In this document: positions 1 to 5,730 of the stretch, piece by piece
Position numbering within the stretch: position 1 is the first letter of the stretch
Layout: every line of letters begins with the position of its first letter
The notes under the pieces: model-generated
Told to the model about the DNA's origin: nothing
Seen by the model: only the letters and a program-made list of their open reading frames with translations
The model's database searches: none
Position numbers and translations under genes: made by a program
NCBI GenBank assembly: GCA_011065065.1
Contig: JAAKFL010000076.1
Coordinates: 1-8,912 of the forward strand
Direction of reading: 5' to 3'
DNA: 8,912 bases
From: Chlamydiota bacterium
GTDB taxonomy: Bacteria > Chlamydiota > Chlamydiia > Chlamydiales > SLFE01

Positions 1-499
1 GAACTTCGCCAACATCTCCTAGGCACTGGTTCCATATTTCCTCCCCAATAAATCTAAAGCCTTTTGCTTCCAGCTCTTTTAATTCAAGGCGTAAAACATT
101 CGCTTTTAAATATTCATCTTTGGTTAATCGATTCAAATTTTTAACTACCAATTCACATCTTCTAAGATCCATTCCCGTTAAATAAGAGAAGATATTGAGA
201 ATCAATTCATCCGGTAATTTTGAAATATTGTCATCAATACCGTTTTTTTTCTCGGTAGCAGCCTCAGATCTGAAATGATCTGTAAAAAAATCAGGATTGT
301 CGAGTATGAAACTTAAAACGCTATCACGATTCAGTTCCATTTCATTTTTTTTCGATTCTATTCTCTCACTGTCAAAGGCAATCACCCGTCTTTTCTTAGT
401 GGTTTTGGTATCGATAGACGGTCCCTCTCGCTCATGCTTTCTCGTTTCTTCTACAGGTGTTCCCGTTGTTATTAAATTAATTTTACTACTACATTTCAT
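1..499 (-). CDS. F-box domain protein (partial, 3' end beyond window)
   Basis: The reading frame is open from the ATG at 499 down to base 1 (166 codons), so the C-terminus is missing. An AAAGGA ribosome-binding site lies 8 nt before the ATG. Residues about 95-132 fit an F-box: LPDELILNIFSYL, then DLRRCELV and a basic/hydrophobic tail. In eukaryotes the F-box binds Skp1 and recruits substrates to SCF (Cul1) ubiquitin ligases; in amoeba-infecting Chlamydiae such proteins are thought to be secreted effectors. From the F-box to the window edge it aligns closely with the neighbouring gene at 676-1542, for example FIGEEIWNQ against FIGEDIWNQ and a shared GDVGEV. It is therefore a tandem paralogue. 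It differs by about 64 extra N-terminal residues that are charged and low in complexity and include a KKRR cluster (residues 35-38), a possible nuclear localisation signal. Host secretion and nuclear import are inference. Confidence 0.85.
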   Translation of the reverse strand, partial: MKCSSKINLITTGTPVEETRKHEREGPSIDTKTTKKRRVIAFDSERIESKKNEMELNRDSVLSFILDNPDFFTDHFRSEAATEKKNGIDDNISKLPDELILNIFSYLTGMDLRRCELVVKNLNRLTKDEYLKANVLRLELKELEAKGFRFIGEEIWNQCLGDVGEV

Positions 500-523
500 T
501 TTATTATCCTTTTTTAAAGGTTA

Positions 524-529
524 ATTATA
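524..529 (-). promoter_or_regulatory. Candidate -10 box for the partial F-box gene
   Basis: On the minus strand this is a perfect TATAAT about 25 nt upstream of the ATG at 499. No convincing -35 element lies 15-18 nt further upstream, so this is a -10 call only. Confidence 0.4.
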
Positions 530-590
530 ATTTAAAAAGAGATTGTAACATTTTATTTAATATTTGTCGATATTTTATTAACGGTAACTT

Positions 591-604
591 AGGGCTGAAA
601 GCCT
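591..604. repeat. Short GGCT-GAA-AGCC hairpin repeat unit
   Basis: AGGGCTGAAAGCCT forms a 4-bp stem (593-596 with 600-603) over a GAA loop. It closely resembles AGGGCTGGAAGCCC at 8803-8816 near the other end of the window, so it may be a fragment of the same interspersed repeat family. Confidence 0.4.
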
Positions 605-621
605 ACTTAGGAAAAATAAAG

Positions 622-639
622 AAATCGAAGGATCGATTT
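622..639 (-). terminator. Weak hairpin downstream of the second F-box gene
   Basis: AAATCGA (622-628) and TCGATTT (633-639) form a perfect 7-bp stem over a 4-nt loop. On the minus strand it follows the stop of the F-box gene (676) by about 37 nt, with a U-rich but interrupted tract after it (CTTTATTTTT). The stem is AT-rich and lacks an uninterrupted U run, so termination is only possible. Confidence 0.3.
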
Positions 640-645
640 TTGGGA

Positions 646-671
646 CCAAGGGCCAAGAACCAAGTCCCAAG
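646..671. repeat. Heptamer tandem repeat, four CCAAG units
   Basis: CCAAG occurs at 646, 653, 660 and 667, exactly every 7 bases, with a variable dinucleotide (GG, AA, TC) between units. It ends 5 bases short of the stop codon of the minus-strand F-box gene. On the transcript strand it reads CTTGG-NN. It resembles short tandemly repeated heptamer (STRR-type) sequences known from other bacteria; no function is evident. Confidence 0.6.
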
Positions 672-675
672 GTCC

Positions 676-1542
676 TCAGAACTTCCGGAGCGCCACAACG
701 CCGATGTAGGGCATTTTGCTATATTCTACGCCGACATAGAGGCCCCCCGTGCCGAACCCACCAACAATAAACTTCATACCAGGAATCGGCACCCCCTGGC
801 AACATGTGTATGTACAAGGCTTAATGCCAAGCAGCCTTTCTTCTTTGATCACAAAGGGGAGAAAATTAAAGATAACCGCGTCCCGTAATGTTGGCGCTCG
901 ATAGCCCGTTTGTCTCTTTGCAAGGGGCAATTGATTGTCTAGGTTTTCACCTCTGCTCCCGTCAAGCACATCTATCGTCATCAAGGCCCAATAGGACGTA
1001 TCGCCATGCTCAACTTTAATTTGATCCCATATATAGCGATATTTGGTTGAATACCCCTTCTTGGGCGACTTGACGAGATCTTCAATAGAATTTAGGGTGA
1101 GAGATTTTCCATTCACTGTTGCCGGAATTAATCCAAAAATATGTGTATCTTTCACCCTTGCTCCGTCTTTCTTTTTCCCAGGATTCTTCCAAGGACACGC
1201 ACTGAATAGAATTTGAATGATCTTATCTGGAAGAGGGGGAACTTCACCAACATCTCCGATGTACTGGTTCCATATATCCTCCCCAATAAAGCGACCCCCC
1301 GCTTCAAGCTTTTTTAATTCACGGTGCAAAACAGACTTTTTAAAAGGTTCATCTTTGGTTAAAGATTGCCATCTTCTGGCCACCAATTCACACCTTACAA
1401 GATCCTGTGTCATTAAATAGGAGAAGATATAAAGAATAAGCTCCACAGGAAGAATGTTAACCGGATCCAATCGTATTTCTGCAGATGCATCCCCAGTTGG
1501 GATAACATTATTATTTAAAGTTATTTCATGACTAGAATACAT
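676..1542 (-). CDS. F-box domain protein with Parachlamydiaceae-type C-terminal domain
   Basis: A complete 288-aa protein. The start at 1542 is supported by AGGAT 6-10 nt upstream and a good promoter. Residues 31-70 are an F-box: LPVELILYIFSYL, then DLVRCELVARRWQSL, matching the canonical LPxEL...C..V.R.W pattern. Residues about 135-288 resemble a C-terminal domain I know from multi-copy Parachlamydiaceae proteins: FGLIPATVNGK, the YRYIWDQI segment, SYWALMTIDVLDGSR, a PCTYTCCQ motif, and a terminal VGGF...GVVALRKF. Its biochemical role is not known to me. The F-box suggests it could act as an SCF substrate adaptor in the amoebal host, with the C-terminal domain choosing the target; that is inference. 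No signal peptide or membrane segment is visible, which would suit type III secretion. It lies just upstream, on the same strand, of a partial paralogue (1-499). The 176-base gap and separate promoters suggest independent transcription. Confidence 0.9.
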   Translation of the reverse strand: MYSSHEITLNNNVIPTGDASAEIRLDPVNILPVELILYIFSYLMTQDLVRCELVARRWQSLTKDEPFKKSVLHRELKKLEAGGRFIGEDIWNQYIGDVGEVPPLPDKIIQILFSACPWKNPGKKKDGARVKDTHIFGLIPATVNGKSLTLNSIEDLVKSPKKGYSTKYRYIWDQIKVEHGDTSYWALMTIDVLDGSRGENLDNQLPLAKRQTGYRAPTLRDAVIFNFLPFVIKEERLLGIKPCTYTCCQGVPIPGMKFIVGGFGTGGLYVGVEYSKMPYIGVVALRKF

Positions 1543-1582
1543 TCAATTATCCTATTAGTTAAATTTAATAAATAAAGAATGA

Positions 1583-1611
1583 ATTAGACACGTAGAACAT
1601 TTAAAAATCAA
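1583..1611 (-). promoter_or_regulatory. Sigma70-type promoter of the F-box gene
   Basis: On the minus strand, TTGATT (1606-1611) and TCTAAT (1583-1588, 5/6 to consensus) are separated by exactly 17 bases. Transcription would start about 34 nt before the ATG at 1542. Confidence 0.55.
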
Positions 1612-1671
1612 GTCATGAAAAGATTTTAATTTACCGAATGTTGGTTCTTTCAATGAAAGGGGCCGTGCCTG

Positions 1672-1713
1672 CATTAGGCATAACTTTTTTCACAGTCATA
1701 GTTATGCCTAATG
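1672..1713. repeat. 14-bp perfect inverted repeat (stem-loop)
   Basis: CATTAGGCATAACT (1672-1685) is the exact reverse complement of 1700-1713, with a 14-base loop containing a T run. It sits between two divergent genes, upstream of both, so it cannot be the terminator of either. It could be an operator, the relic of a small mobile repeat, or a terminator left from a lost gene. Confidence 0.7.
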
Positions 1714-1782
1714 ATCGAGCGTAACATATTCAGAAAATCAAAAGTTAGACTATTAAAAGTTTCTTTAAATATCACAACCAAC

Positions 1783-1799
1783 TAAACGATAGTCGTTTA
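1783..1799. promoter_or_regulatory. Possible operator next to the -35 box
   Basis: TAAACGA and TCGTTTA form a perfect 7-bp inverted repeat around a TAG spacer. It ends 2 bases before the TTGACA of the plus-strand promoter, a position suited to a dimeric repressor or activator. Confidence 0.4.
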
Positions 1800-1801
1800 A
1801 G

Positions 1802-1830
1802 TTGACATTTAATAACCAAGTAAGCATGAT
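1802..1830 (+). promoter_or_regulatory. Sigma70-type promoter of the small secreted gene
   Basis: A perfect TTGACA (1802-1807) is followed by a 17-base spacer and CATGAT (1825-1830, 4/6 to TATAAT). Predicted start of transcription is near 1837, leaving a short leader before the ATG at 1864. Confidence 0.6.
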
Positions 1831-1863
1831 TGTTAATAAAAAAAAACGCTAGGAGATTTAGAA

Positions 1864-2112
1864 ATGATATTCAATAAAACAATAATCTTGGGAGTCACAG
1901 CTCTCTCGTTTTTAGGTTTAAATGGACTTGAGGCAAACGAAGATAACTATAATTTTAAGACATCCACTCCAATGGAAATTCAGGCAGATTTAGATAATCG
2001 TGTTACGAATACAATTTTGGAAGCTGCTAAAGAAGGAAAAAATGCAATACAACTATCATTTCAAAAGCATGATTTGGAAGTAGATCAAATAAAATATATT
2101 AATTTTTTATAG
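1864..2112 (+). CDS. Small secreted protein of unknown function (82 aa)
   Basis: The start is well supported: AGGAG lies 8 nt upstream, after a good promoter. The N-terminus is a Sec signal peptide: a lysine at residue 5, a hydrophobic core (residues 6-20, IILGVTALSFLG) and a likely cleavage after LEA at residue 24. The mature part (about 58 aa) is polar and probably helical around residues 38-63 (MEIQADLDNRVTNTILEAAK), with an amphipathic pattern, and has no cysteine. I do not recognise the family. It should be exported to the periplasm or beyond. It stops 111 bases before the BTB-like gene, which has its own candidate -10 box, so co-transcription is possible but not required. It could be a truncated copy of a longer gene; no frame continuing past the stop supports this. 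Confidence 0.65.
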   Translation: MIFNKTIILGVTALSFLGLNGLEANEDNYNFKTSTPMEIQADLDNRVTNTILEAAKEGKNAIQLSFQKHDLEVDQIKYINFL

Positions 2113-2169
2113 TAATATAGTAAATGTTTATTAAAAAAGATTTTTATGGAAGTTGTATAGAAATTAGTG

Positions 2170-2175
2170 TATAAT
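2170..2175 (+). promoter_or_regulatory. Candidate -10 box for the BTB-like gene
   Basis: A perfect TATAAT lies about 49 nt upstream of the ATG at 2224. The best upstream hexamer (ATGGAA, 2146-2151, spacer 18) matches TTGACA poorly, so the promoter call is modest. Confidence 0.4.
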
Positions 2176-2223
2176 TTGATTATTATAAATTAATTGTATA
2201 TTAATCTTAACAAAAGAGTTATT

Positions 2224-3789
2224 ATGGAAGTCTCACCTTCTTTTACACCCTTAATCCCAATTGAACGGCTGAAAGAGCTGGATTCATTGCCCCCTGGAAT
2301 TCAAAGATACTGTGAGACAATTCCACATGATGATCCCATTTATTCTGACGCGCCTCAAACGGCTTATGAGTTTTTGTGGATTCTTGATAAACATTCAAAA
2401 AGAAATCCCAAATTAATGAGTGCTATAAAACAGATATGGGAAAGATGTAGTATTCGCTCCGTTTTTTCTCGAATTGACTTGCCCGAAGACTTAAAGATTA
2501 TCACCAAAGATGATGACAGTATCATGATTTATCGAATCGCCTTAAGGCACTTTTGTGAGAACTTTCGAACTGGTATTGATTTTGAAAATAAAGACTCTTA
2601 TATGATGAAACAGTATTCAATAAGAGCGATTGATCTCTTAAAGACCCATATCTATACAAGAAAATATCCCGAAACATGTGAATCATTTACTGACCTATTT
2701 GACTTACTGGTGATCGCAGAAATAGCTGAAAATAAGTACTTGCACATGAGAATTTTAGACACACTTGATCAGAAAGCGAGAAAGGTGAAGATACTTGAAG
2801 AACTTTCGAGTATAAGAGAAGCATTTTCAAACAGATCTGCAGAAATTCGAGATGAGTGGTGGCTAATATTTTTTAAAGTCTTTGTAAATGCGAGTGCGGA
2901 CCCTGAATACTGGAACAATTTTTCCTCATTATTGGATGTGTTTGAACTCAAAGAATTCGTCTGGCCTGATTTCGCTAAATCTATGGATCTGACTTTTACG
3001 ATGGGGGAACATGTTACTAATAGAGAAAGGTTACGTTTACTCAATACTTTTATTCAACTTGTCAAACCAAGCAAGTATATAAAGATAATAGAAGAGGAAA
3101 TTGTTATGGGAGCCCTTAATGATCTATTGCGTTCTGAAGGGGTGGACGTTAAGAGAATTGACTTCAAATTAGCACTGCCGGCAAGAAGCCTCGCCGTTTT
3201 AGTAAATGAGACAGAAGTTCCGGATATTTTTTGGAAGCATCTCAGAAGTGTTACCGTAGAACGAAAGAATAAATATGATCGGTCACAAATTCGATCGGCT
3301 GTGACATTTTACCCAGAAATGAGACGGTTGGAAAACTTAATCGTAAGCCCCTACATTGATTCAGCAGAATTGATTAATATTGCAAAGGCTTTACCTGAAA
3401 CGAATATTACGATTCTTCACCAAGAAGAAGATCTCAATTCAAGAACAATTGAACCAAGAGAACCCATTTATTTATTCAATGACTTTTGTCAGGAAGCATT
3501 GACAAAAAGCATCGATGAGTATGCACAATTTTACAATATCACGATCAAATTTTCCAAGAAATTTTCTGCATTTCATATTGGCAAGCTAAAGAGGCATGTG
3601 GATATGGATTTGATTGGGCGAATGTTTAGAGATAATCCTTCAATCAAGGATGTGTACACTGATCAATTACGCAGAAGAGAGCAATTGACGGATGCCATAA
3701 AAAAATATCGAGAGCATTACCCGGCCTTCATTTATAAATCAAAAAAAAATGAATATGGGAAATGTCGAATAACAGTGGGGAAGTGTTAA
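2224..3789 (+). CDS. Possible BTB/POZ-like putative effector (521 aa)
   Basis: The ATG at 2224 is preferred over an in-frame ATG at 2194: an AAAGAG Shine-Dalgarno lies upstream of 2224, while 2194 has none. Residues about 89-182 follow the BTB/POZ layout. A strand pair (DLKIITKDDDSIMIYR) is followed by the IALRHFCENF helix, then LLKTHIYTRKYPE in the place of the usual 'L.fiYtg' segment, then FDLLVIAEIAENKYLHMRIL like the 'LL.aA.....L...c' helices. Residues about 360-400 (MRRLENLIV, then AELINIAKALPETNITIL) look like one or two degenerate leucine-rich repeats. BTB domains recruit Cul3 ubiquitin ligases in eukaryotes, and BTB and LRR proteins are known to be expanded in Parachlamydiaceae. No signal peptide or TM segment is visible. 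The BTB call is made by eye and could be wrong; the rest is unrecognised. A run of nine A near the 3' end (3741-3749) could permit slippage. Confidence 0.75.
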   Translation: MEVSPSFTPLIPIERLKELDSLPPGIQRYCETIPHDDPIYSDAPQTAYEFLWILDKHSKRNPKLMSAIKQIWERCSIRSVFSRIDLPEDLKIITKDDDSIMIYRIALRHFCENFRTGIDFENKDSYMMKQYSIRAIDLLKTHIYTRKYPETCESFTDLFDLLVIAEIAENKYLHMRILDTLDQKARKVKILEELSSIREAFSNRSAEIRDEWWLIFFKVFVNASADPEYWNNFSSLLDVFELKEFVWPDFAKSMDLTFTMGEHVTNRERLRLLNTFIQLVKPSKYIKIIEEEIVMGALNDLLRSEGVDVKRIDFKLALPARSLAVLVNETEVPDIFWKHLRSVTVERKNKYDRSQIRSAVTFYPEMRRLENLIVSPYIDSAELINIAKALPETNITILHQEEDLNSRTIEPREPIYLFNDFCQEALTKSIDEYAQFYNITIKFSKKFSAFHIGKLKRHVDMDLIGRMFRDNPSIKDVYTDQLRRREQLTDAIKKYREHYPAFIYKSKKNEYGKCRITVGKC

Positions 3790-3820
3790 AACCTGAAGCT
3801 TAATCATTATCGGTATAAAT

Positions 3821-3906
3821 TGATAGGGGTCAGATGTGACTTATTGACTTATTCAGCAAACAAATCAATAAGTCACGTCTGACCCCTATCACGTCTGACC
3901 CCTATC
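3821..3906. repeat. Palindromic interspersed repeat, copy 1, with duplicated arm end
   Basis: The left arm (3821-3847, beginning TGATAGGGGTCAG) and right arm (3865-3891) are complementary over 27 bp with one mismatch, around a 17-base loop. The last 16 bases of the right arm (ACGTCTGACCCCTATC, 3875-3890) are repeated exactly in tandem at 3891-3906. A second copy in the same orientation is at 4423-4489. The GGGGTCAG core resembles termini associated with REP/Y1-transposase elements in other bacteria, which suggests a non-autonomous element. The hairpin may also act on transcription from the gene ending at 3789. Confidence 0.8.
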
Positions 3907-3987
3907 AATATTTGTTGCCTCCGAGGGGAAGTGTTGCTTGCGGCAATAAAAATGTTGGTGTATGTTTTTTATCCAAAGGAGGTTGAA

Positions 3988-4407
3988 ATGCTAACAGAAG
4001 TGCAAACTGATAAAACTGAAAATCAAGATCATGTTGCAGCAGAAAGTCCCTCTGTCGTCGCATATGGTCATAGCTGTCGAGATTTGACAAATCTTATCAA
4101 TCATTGTTGCCCTCCCGGGTCTGACAAATATTATGTGGCGACACGGGTTGGGTGTTTCGGGGTGATTTCCACCGCGACACTCGTTGGTATCACGGTTTTA
4201 TATTTTATCTGTTATGGCATAGGCAATGCGATTGACGATGACCATGATGAGCCATTAGCTCGATGGGTAGGTAACCCCAGTTTAGGGCTTGGCATTTTAG
4301 CTCTACCTATCGCTGGATGTTTGTGCATAATTAGTCTAGTTATCTACTGCAAAGGTCTCTTGTCTAAAGACAGAAAAGAGTATGTAGCCATCCGAGATCG
4401 AGTCTGA
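3988..4407 (+). CDS. Inc-like protein with a bilobed hydrophobic domain (139 aa)
   Basis: The start at 3988 is fixed by a perfect AAAGGAGG (3975-3982) five bases upstream; an in-frame GTG at 3931 has no such site. The protein has two closely spaced membrane segments, residues about 54-79 (VGCFGVISTATLVGITVLYF region) and 98-121 (LGLGILALPIAGCLCIISLV region). They are joined by an acidic 17-residue loop containing DDDHDE, with a polar N-terminus of about 50 aa and a short basic tail (KGLLSKDRK). This bilobed layout is the hallmark of chlamydial inclusion membrane (Inc) proteins, which are type III secreted and face the host cytosol. Primary sequence is poorly conserved in Incs, so the call is architectural only. 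An ordinary small inner-membrane protein is the alternative. The gene is bracketed by two copies of a palindromic repeat. Confidence 0.75.
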   Translation: MLTEVQTDKTENQDHVAAESPSVVAYGHSCRDLTNLINHCCPPGSDKYYVATRVGCFGVISTATLVGITVLYFICYGIGNAIDDDHDEPLARWVGNPSLGLGILALPIAGCLCIISLVIYCKGLLSKDRKEYVAIRDRV

Positions 4408-4422
4408 ACATTGGGTGCTCAA

Positions 4423-4489
4423 TGATAGGGGTCAGACGTGACTTATTGACTTTTTCAACAAATTAAGAAGTCACGTCTGACTCCTACCA
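4423..4489. repeat. Palindromic interspersed repeat, copy 2
   Basis: The left arm (4423-4449) is identical to the consensus of copy 1. The right arm (4463-4489) is complementary over 27 bases with 4 mismatches; the loop is 13 bases and related in sequence to that of copy 1, which gives the same orientation. It begins 16 bases after the stop of the Inc-like gene, so its transcript hairpin could serve as an end or stabiliser of that mRNA. Confidence 0.8.
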
Positions 4490-4533
4490 TTCTGTGTTTT
4501 CAATATCGGGAAGACTAAATTACATCGGAAAAA

Positions 4534-4557
4534 TTCTGACTTCCTACTTCTGACTTC
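4534..4557. repeat. 10-base direct repeat
   Basis: TTCTGACTTC occurs at 4534-4543 and again at 4548-4557, between the palindromic repeat and the 3' end of the tRNA. No function is evident. Confidence 0.4.
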
Positions 4558-4563
4558 AAAGAG

Positions 4564-4636
4564 TGGGGCAGCCCGGATTTGAACCGGGGACCTACGGGTT
4601 ATGAGTCCGTTGCTCTAACCGCTGAGCTACTGCCCC
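4564..4636 (-). tRNA. tRNA-Met (anticodon CAU), elongator or Ile2
   Basis: The minus strand folds as a complete 73-nt cloverleaf. It has a 7-bp acceptor stem GGGGCAG/CTGCCCC with discriminator A, a D arm GCTC/GAGC, and an anticodon loop CTCATAA with CAT at 4601-4603. The variable loop is AGGTC, and the T arm is CCCGG/CCGGG with a TTCAAAT loop. CCA is not encoded (CTC follows). It is not the initiator: base pair 1-72 is G-C and the anticodon stem lacks three consecutive G-C pairs. A CAU anticodon can also belong to the lysidine-modified isoleucine tRNA, which cannot be excluded here. The last anticodon-stem pair (31-39) is an A-C mismatch. Confidence 0.93.
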
Positions 4637-4649
4637 TGGACAGACGGCC

Positions 4650-4679
4650 ATTTTAACTTCATAAAGACCCAAAAATCAA
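4650..4679 (-). promoter_or_regulatory. Promoter of the tRNA
   Basis: On the minus strand, TTGATT (4674-4679) is followed by an 18-base spacer and TAAAAT (4650-4655, 5/6 to consensus). Transcription would start just before the mature 5' end at 4636. Confidence 0.5.
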
Positions 4680-4693
4680 GAGAAATCAGAATC

Positions 4694-4722
4694 TTGCGGA
4701 TTATTAAAGGAAATAGTATAGA
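4694..4722 (+). promoter_or_regulatory. Candidate promoter of the DUF1207 operon
   Basis: TTGCGG (4694-4699), a 17-base spacer and TATAGA (4717-4722) lie about 36 nt before the ATG at 4759. The hexamers match only 3/6 and 4/6, so this is tentative. Confidence 0.35.
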
Positions 4723-4758
4723 ATTGTTTGGATCTATTTACATAATACGGGTGGGAAA

Positions 4759-5730
4759 ATGCGCAGCGTAACATTCTTAGCTTCCTTGATTTTAGGGATT
4801 TCTGCCCTACTACACGCTGATTCTGATTGTCTAGAAGAAGAGAACGACTGCTGCTGTCATTACGATTGCCATTACGTCGATATCAAGGAATCCACTAAAA
4901 TCTCGGCTCTCCCTGCTTGTGGGCCCCTGATGCCCCCATTCCTCGCTGATCCCCGGAAGATTGGGATGTCTGCCGGATGGCGGGTCCATGATCAAGCCAT
5001 CAAGCATGTGGGAGTCAACGATGGTTTTGGTCCCGATTGCCCCTCCGATCACTCTGGTCCTGTTTCATTCGGTGACTACGCGGGATTGATTCGTTTTTGC
5101 AATCCTTTTTGCCGTGGAGGAATTCTGGATATCGGGATCGAAGGGAACGTTTGGGCTATCTTCCAACATACTCGTGAGTCGGCACCGCTCATTAATGCCG
5201 ATTACTATGTGGCAATCCCCATCACATATGCTTACCGTTGCTGGGCTTTTCGAGTGAGATTGTATCACATCTCTTCCCATCTGGGAGATGAGTTTTTGTG
5301 CAATAACCTAGGCTTTGACAGACGGAACCCCAGTTCAGAATATATCGATTTCTTCATGTCATGGGTTCCTAACTGTGATATTCGCATTTTTGGCGGTGCG
5401 GGGTTTATCGTACGACGTGATGAAACCTTTCAACATCGACGCCTCTATTTCGAATATGGTTTCGACTATTACTTTCCTGTTGCTAGATGGTTCATACCGA
5501 AAAGCTGTGTCCTCGGTCGTCCCTTTTTGGGAGCCTATATTCGGAATCGGGAAGATAATGACTACAAGTTTGATGGAACTTTTGTTTACGGCTATGAATG
5601 GTCAAGACTTTATTGCGATTATAAAAAAATCCGTGTATTTATGGAGTACCACACTGGGTATTCTTTAGAGGGACAATTCAGTCGCCTCCGTACAGAATAC
5701 GCAGCATTTGTCGTTTATTATGGATACTAA
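4759..5730 (+). CDS. DUF1207 family outer-membrane protein
   Basis: A 323-aa protein. Residues 1-20 form a Sec signal peptide (hydrophobic core FLASLILGISALL, likely cleavage after LHA). The mature protein matches the DUF1207 pattern: SDHSGPVSFGDYAGLIRF (96-113), then DIGIEGNVWAIF, then LINADYYVAIPITY and the signature RLYHISSHLGDEFL (167-180). Alternating aromatic/polar strands and a C-terminal YYGY are typical of an outer-membrane beta-barrel inserted by BAM. DUF1207 was first defined from chlamydial proteins; its biochemical role is unknown. Fourteen cysteines are present, including CCC at 31-33, which suits the disulfide-linked chlamydial envelope; that link is inference. The start is the first ATG giving a signal peptide; its ribosome-binding site (GGGTGGG) is weak. 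The 3' end overlaps the start of the next gene by 11 bases, indicating an operon with translational coupling. Confidence 0.88.
   Translation: MRSVTFLASLILGISALLHADSDCLEEENDCCCHYDCHYVDIKESTKISALPACGPLMPPFLADPRKIGMSAGWRVHDQAIKHVGVNDGFGPDCPSDHSGPVSFGDYAGLIRFCNPFCRGGILDIGIEGNVWAIFQHTRESAPLINADYYVAIPITYAYRCWAFRVRLYHISSHLGDEFLCNNLGFDRRNPSSEYIDFFMSWVPNCDIRIFGGAGFIVRRDETFQHRRLYFEYGFDYYFPVARWFIPKSCVLGRPFLGAYIRNREDNDYKFDGTFVYGYEWSRLYCDYKKIRVFMEYHTGYSLEGQFSRLRTEYAAFVVYYGY

Larger units (their letters stand above)
1543..1863. other. Divergent intergenic region (321 bases)
   Basis: No gene is visible here. It separates the minus-strand F-box gene from the plus-strand small secreted gene. It carries a promoter for each (1583-1611 minus, 1802-1830 plus), a 14-bp stem-loop (1672-1713) and a 7-bp inverted repeat touching the plus-strand -35 box (1783-1799), each listed separately. 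Confidence 0.8.

Noticed and set aside
297..524. 75-codon plus-strand hydrophobic frame
   Set aside because: Antisense to the partial F-box gene and its start region; hydrophobicity follows from the T-rich complement of lysine-rich codons.
640..888. 82-codon plus-strand frame opposite the F-box gene
   Set aside because: Antisense to the recognisable C-terminal domain ending in ALRKF; it starts in the heptamer repeat and has no start signals.
2194..2223. Upstream ATG for the BTB-like gene
   Set aside because: No Shine-Dalgarno before 2194, whereas AAAGAG precedes the ATG at 2224.
3821..4489. CRISPR-like repeats
   Set aside because: Only two copies 600 bases apart with a gene between; they are internally palindromic elements, not a spacer array.
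4564..4636. Initiator tRNA-fMet
   Set aside because: It has a paired G1-C72 and lacks three consecutive G-C pairs in the anticodon stem.
5315..5668. 117-codon plus-strand frame inside the DUF1207 gene
   Set aside because: Alternative frame of a confidently recognised DUF1207 coding region.
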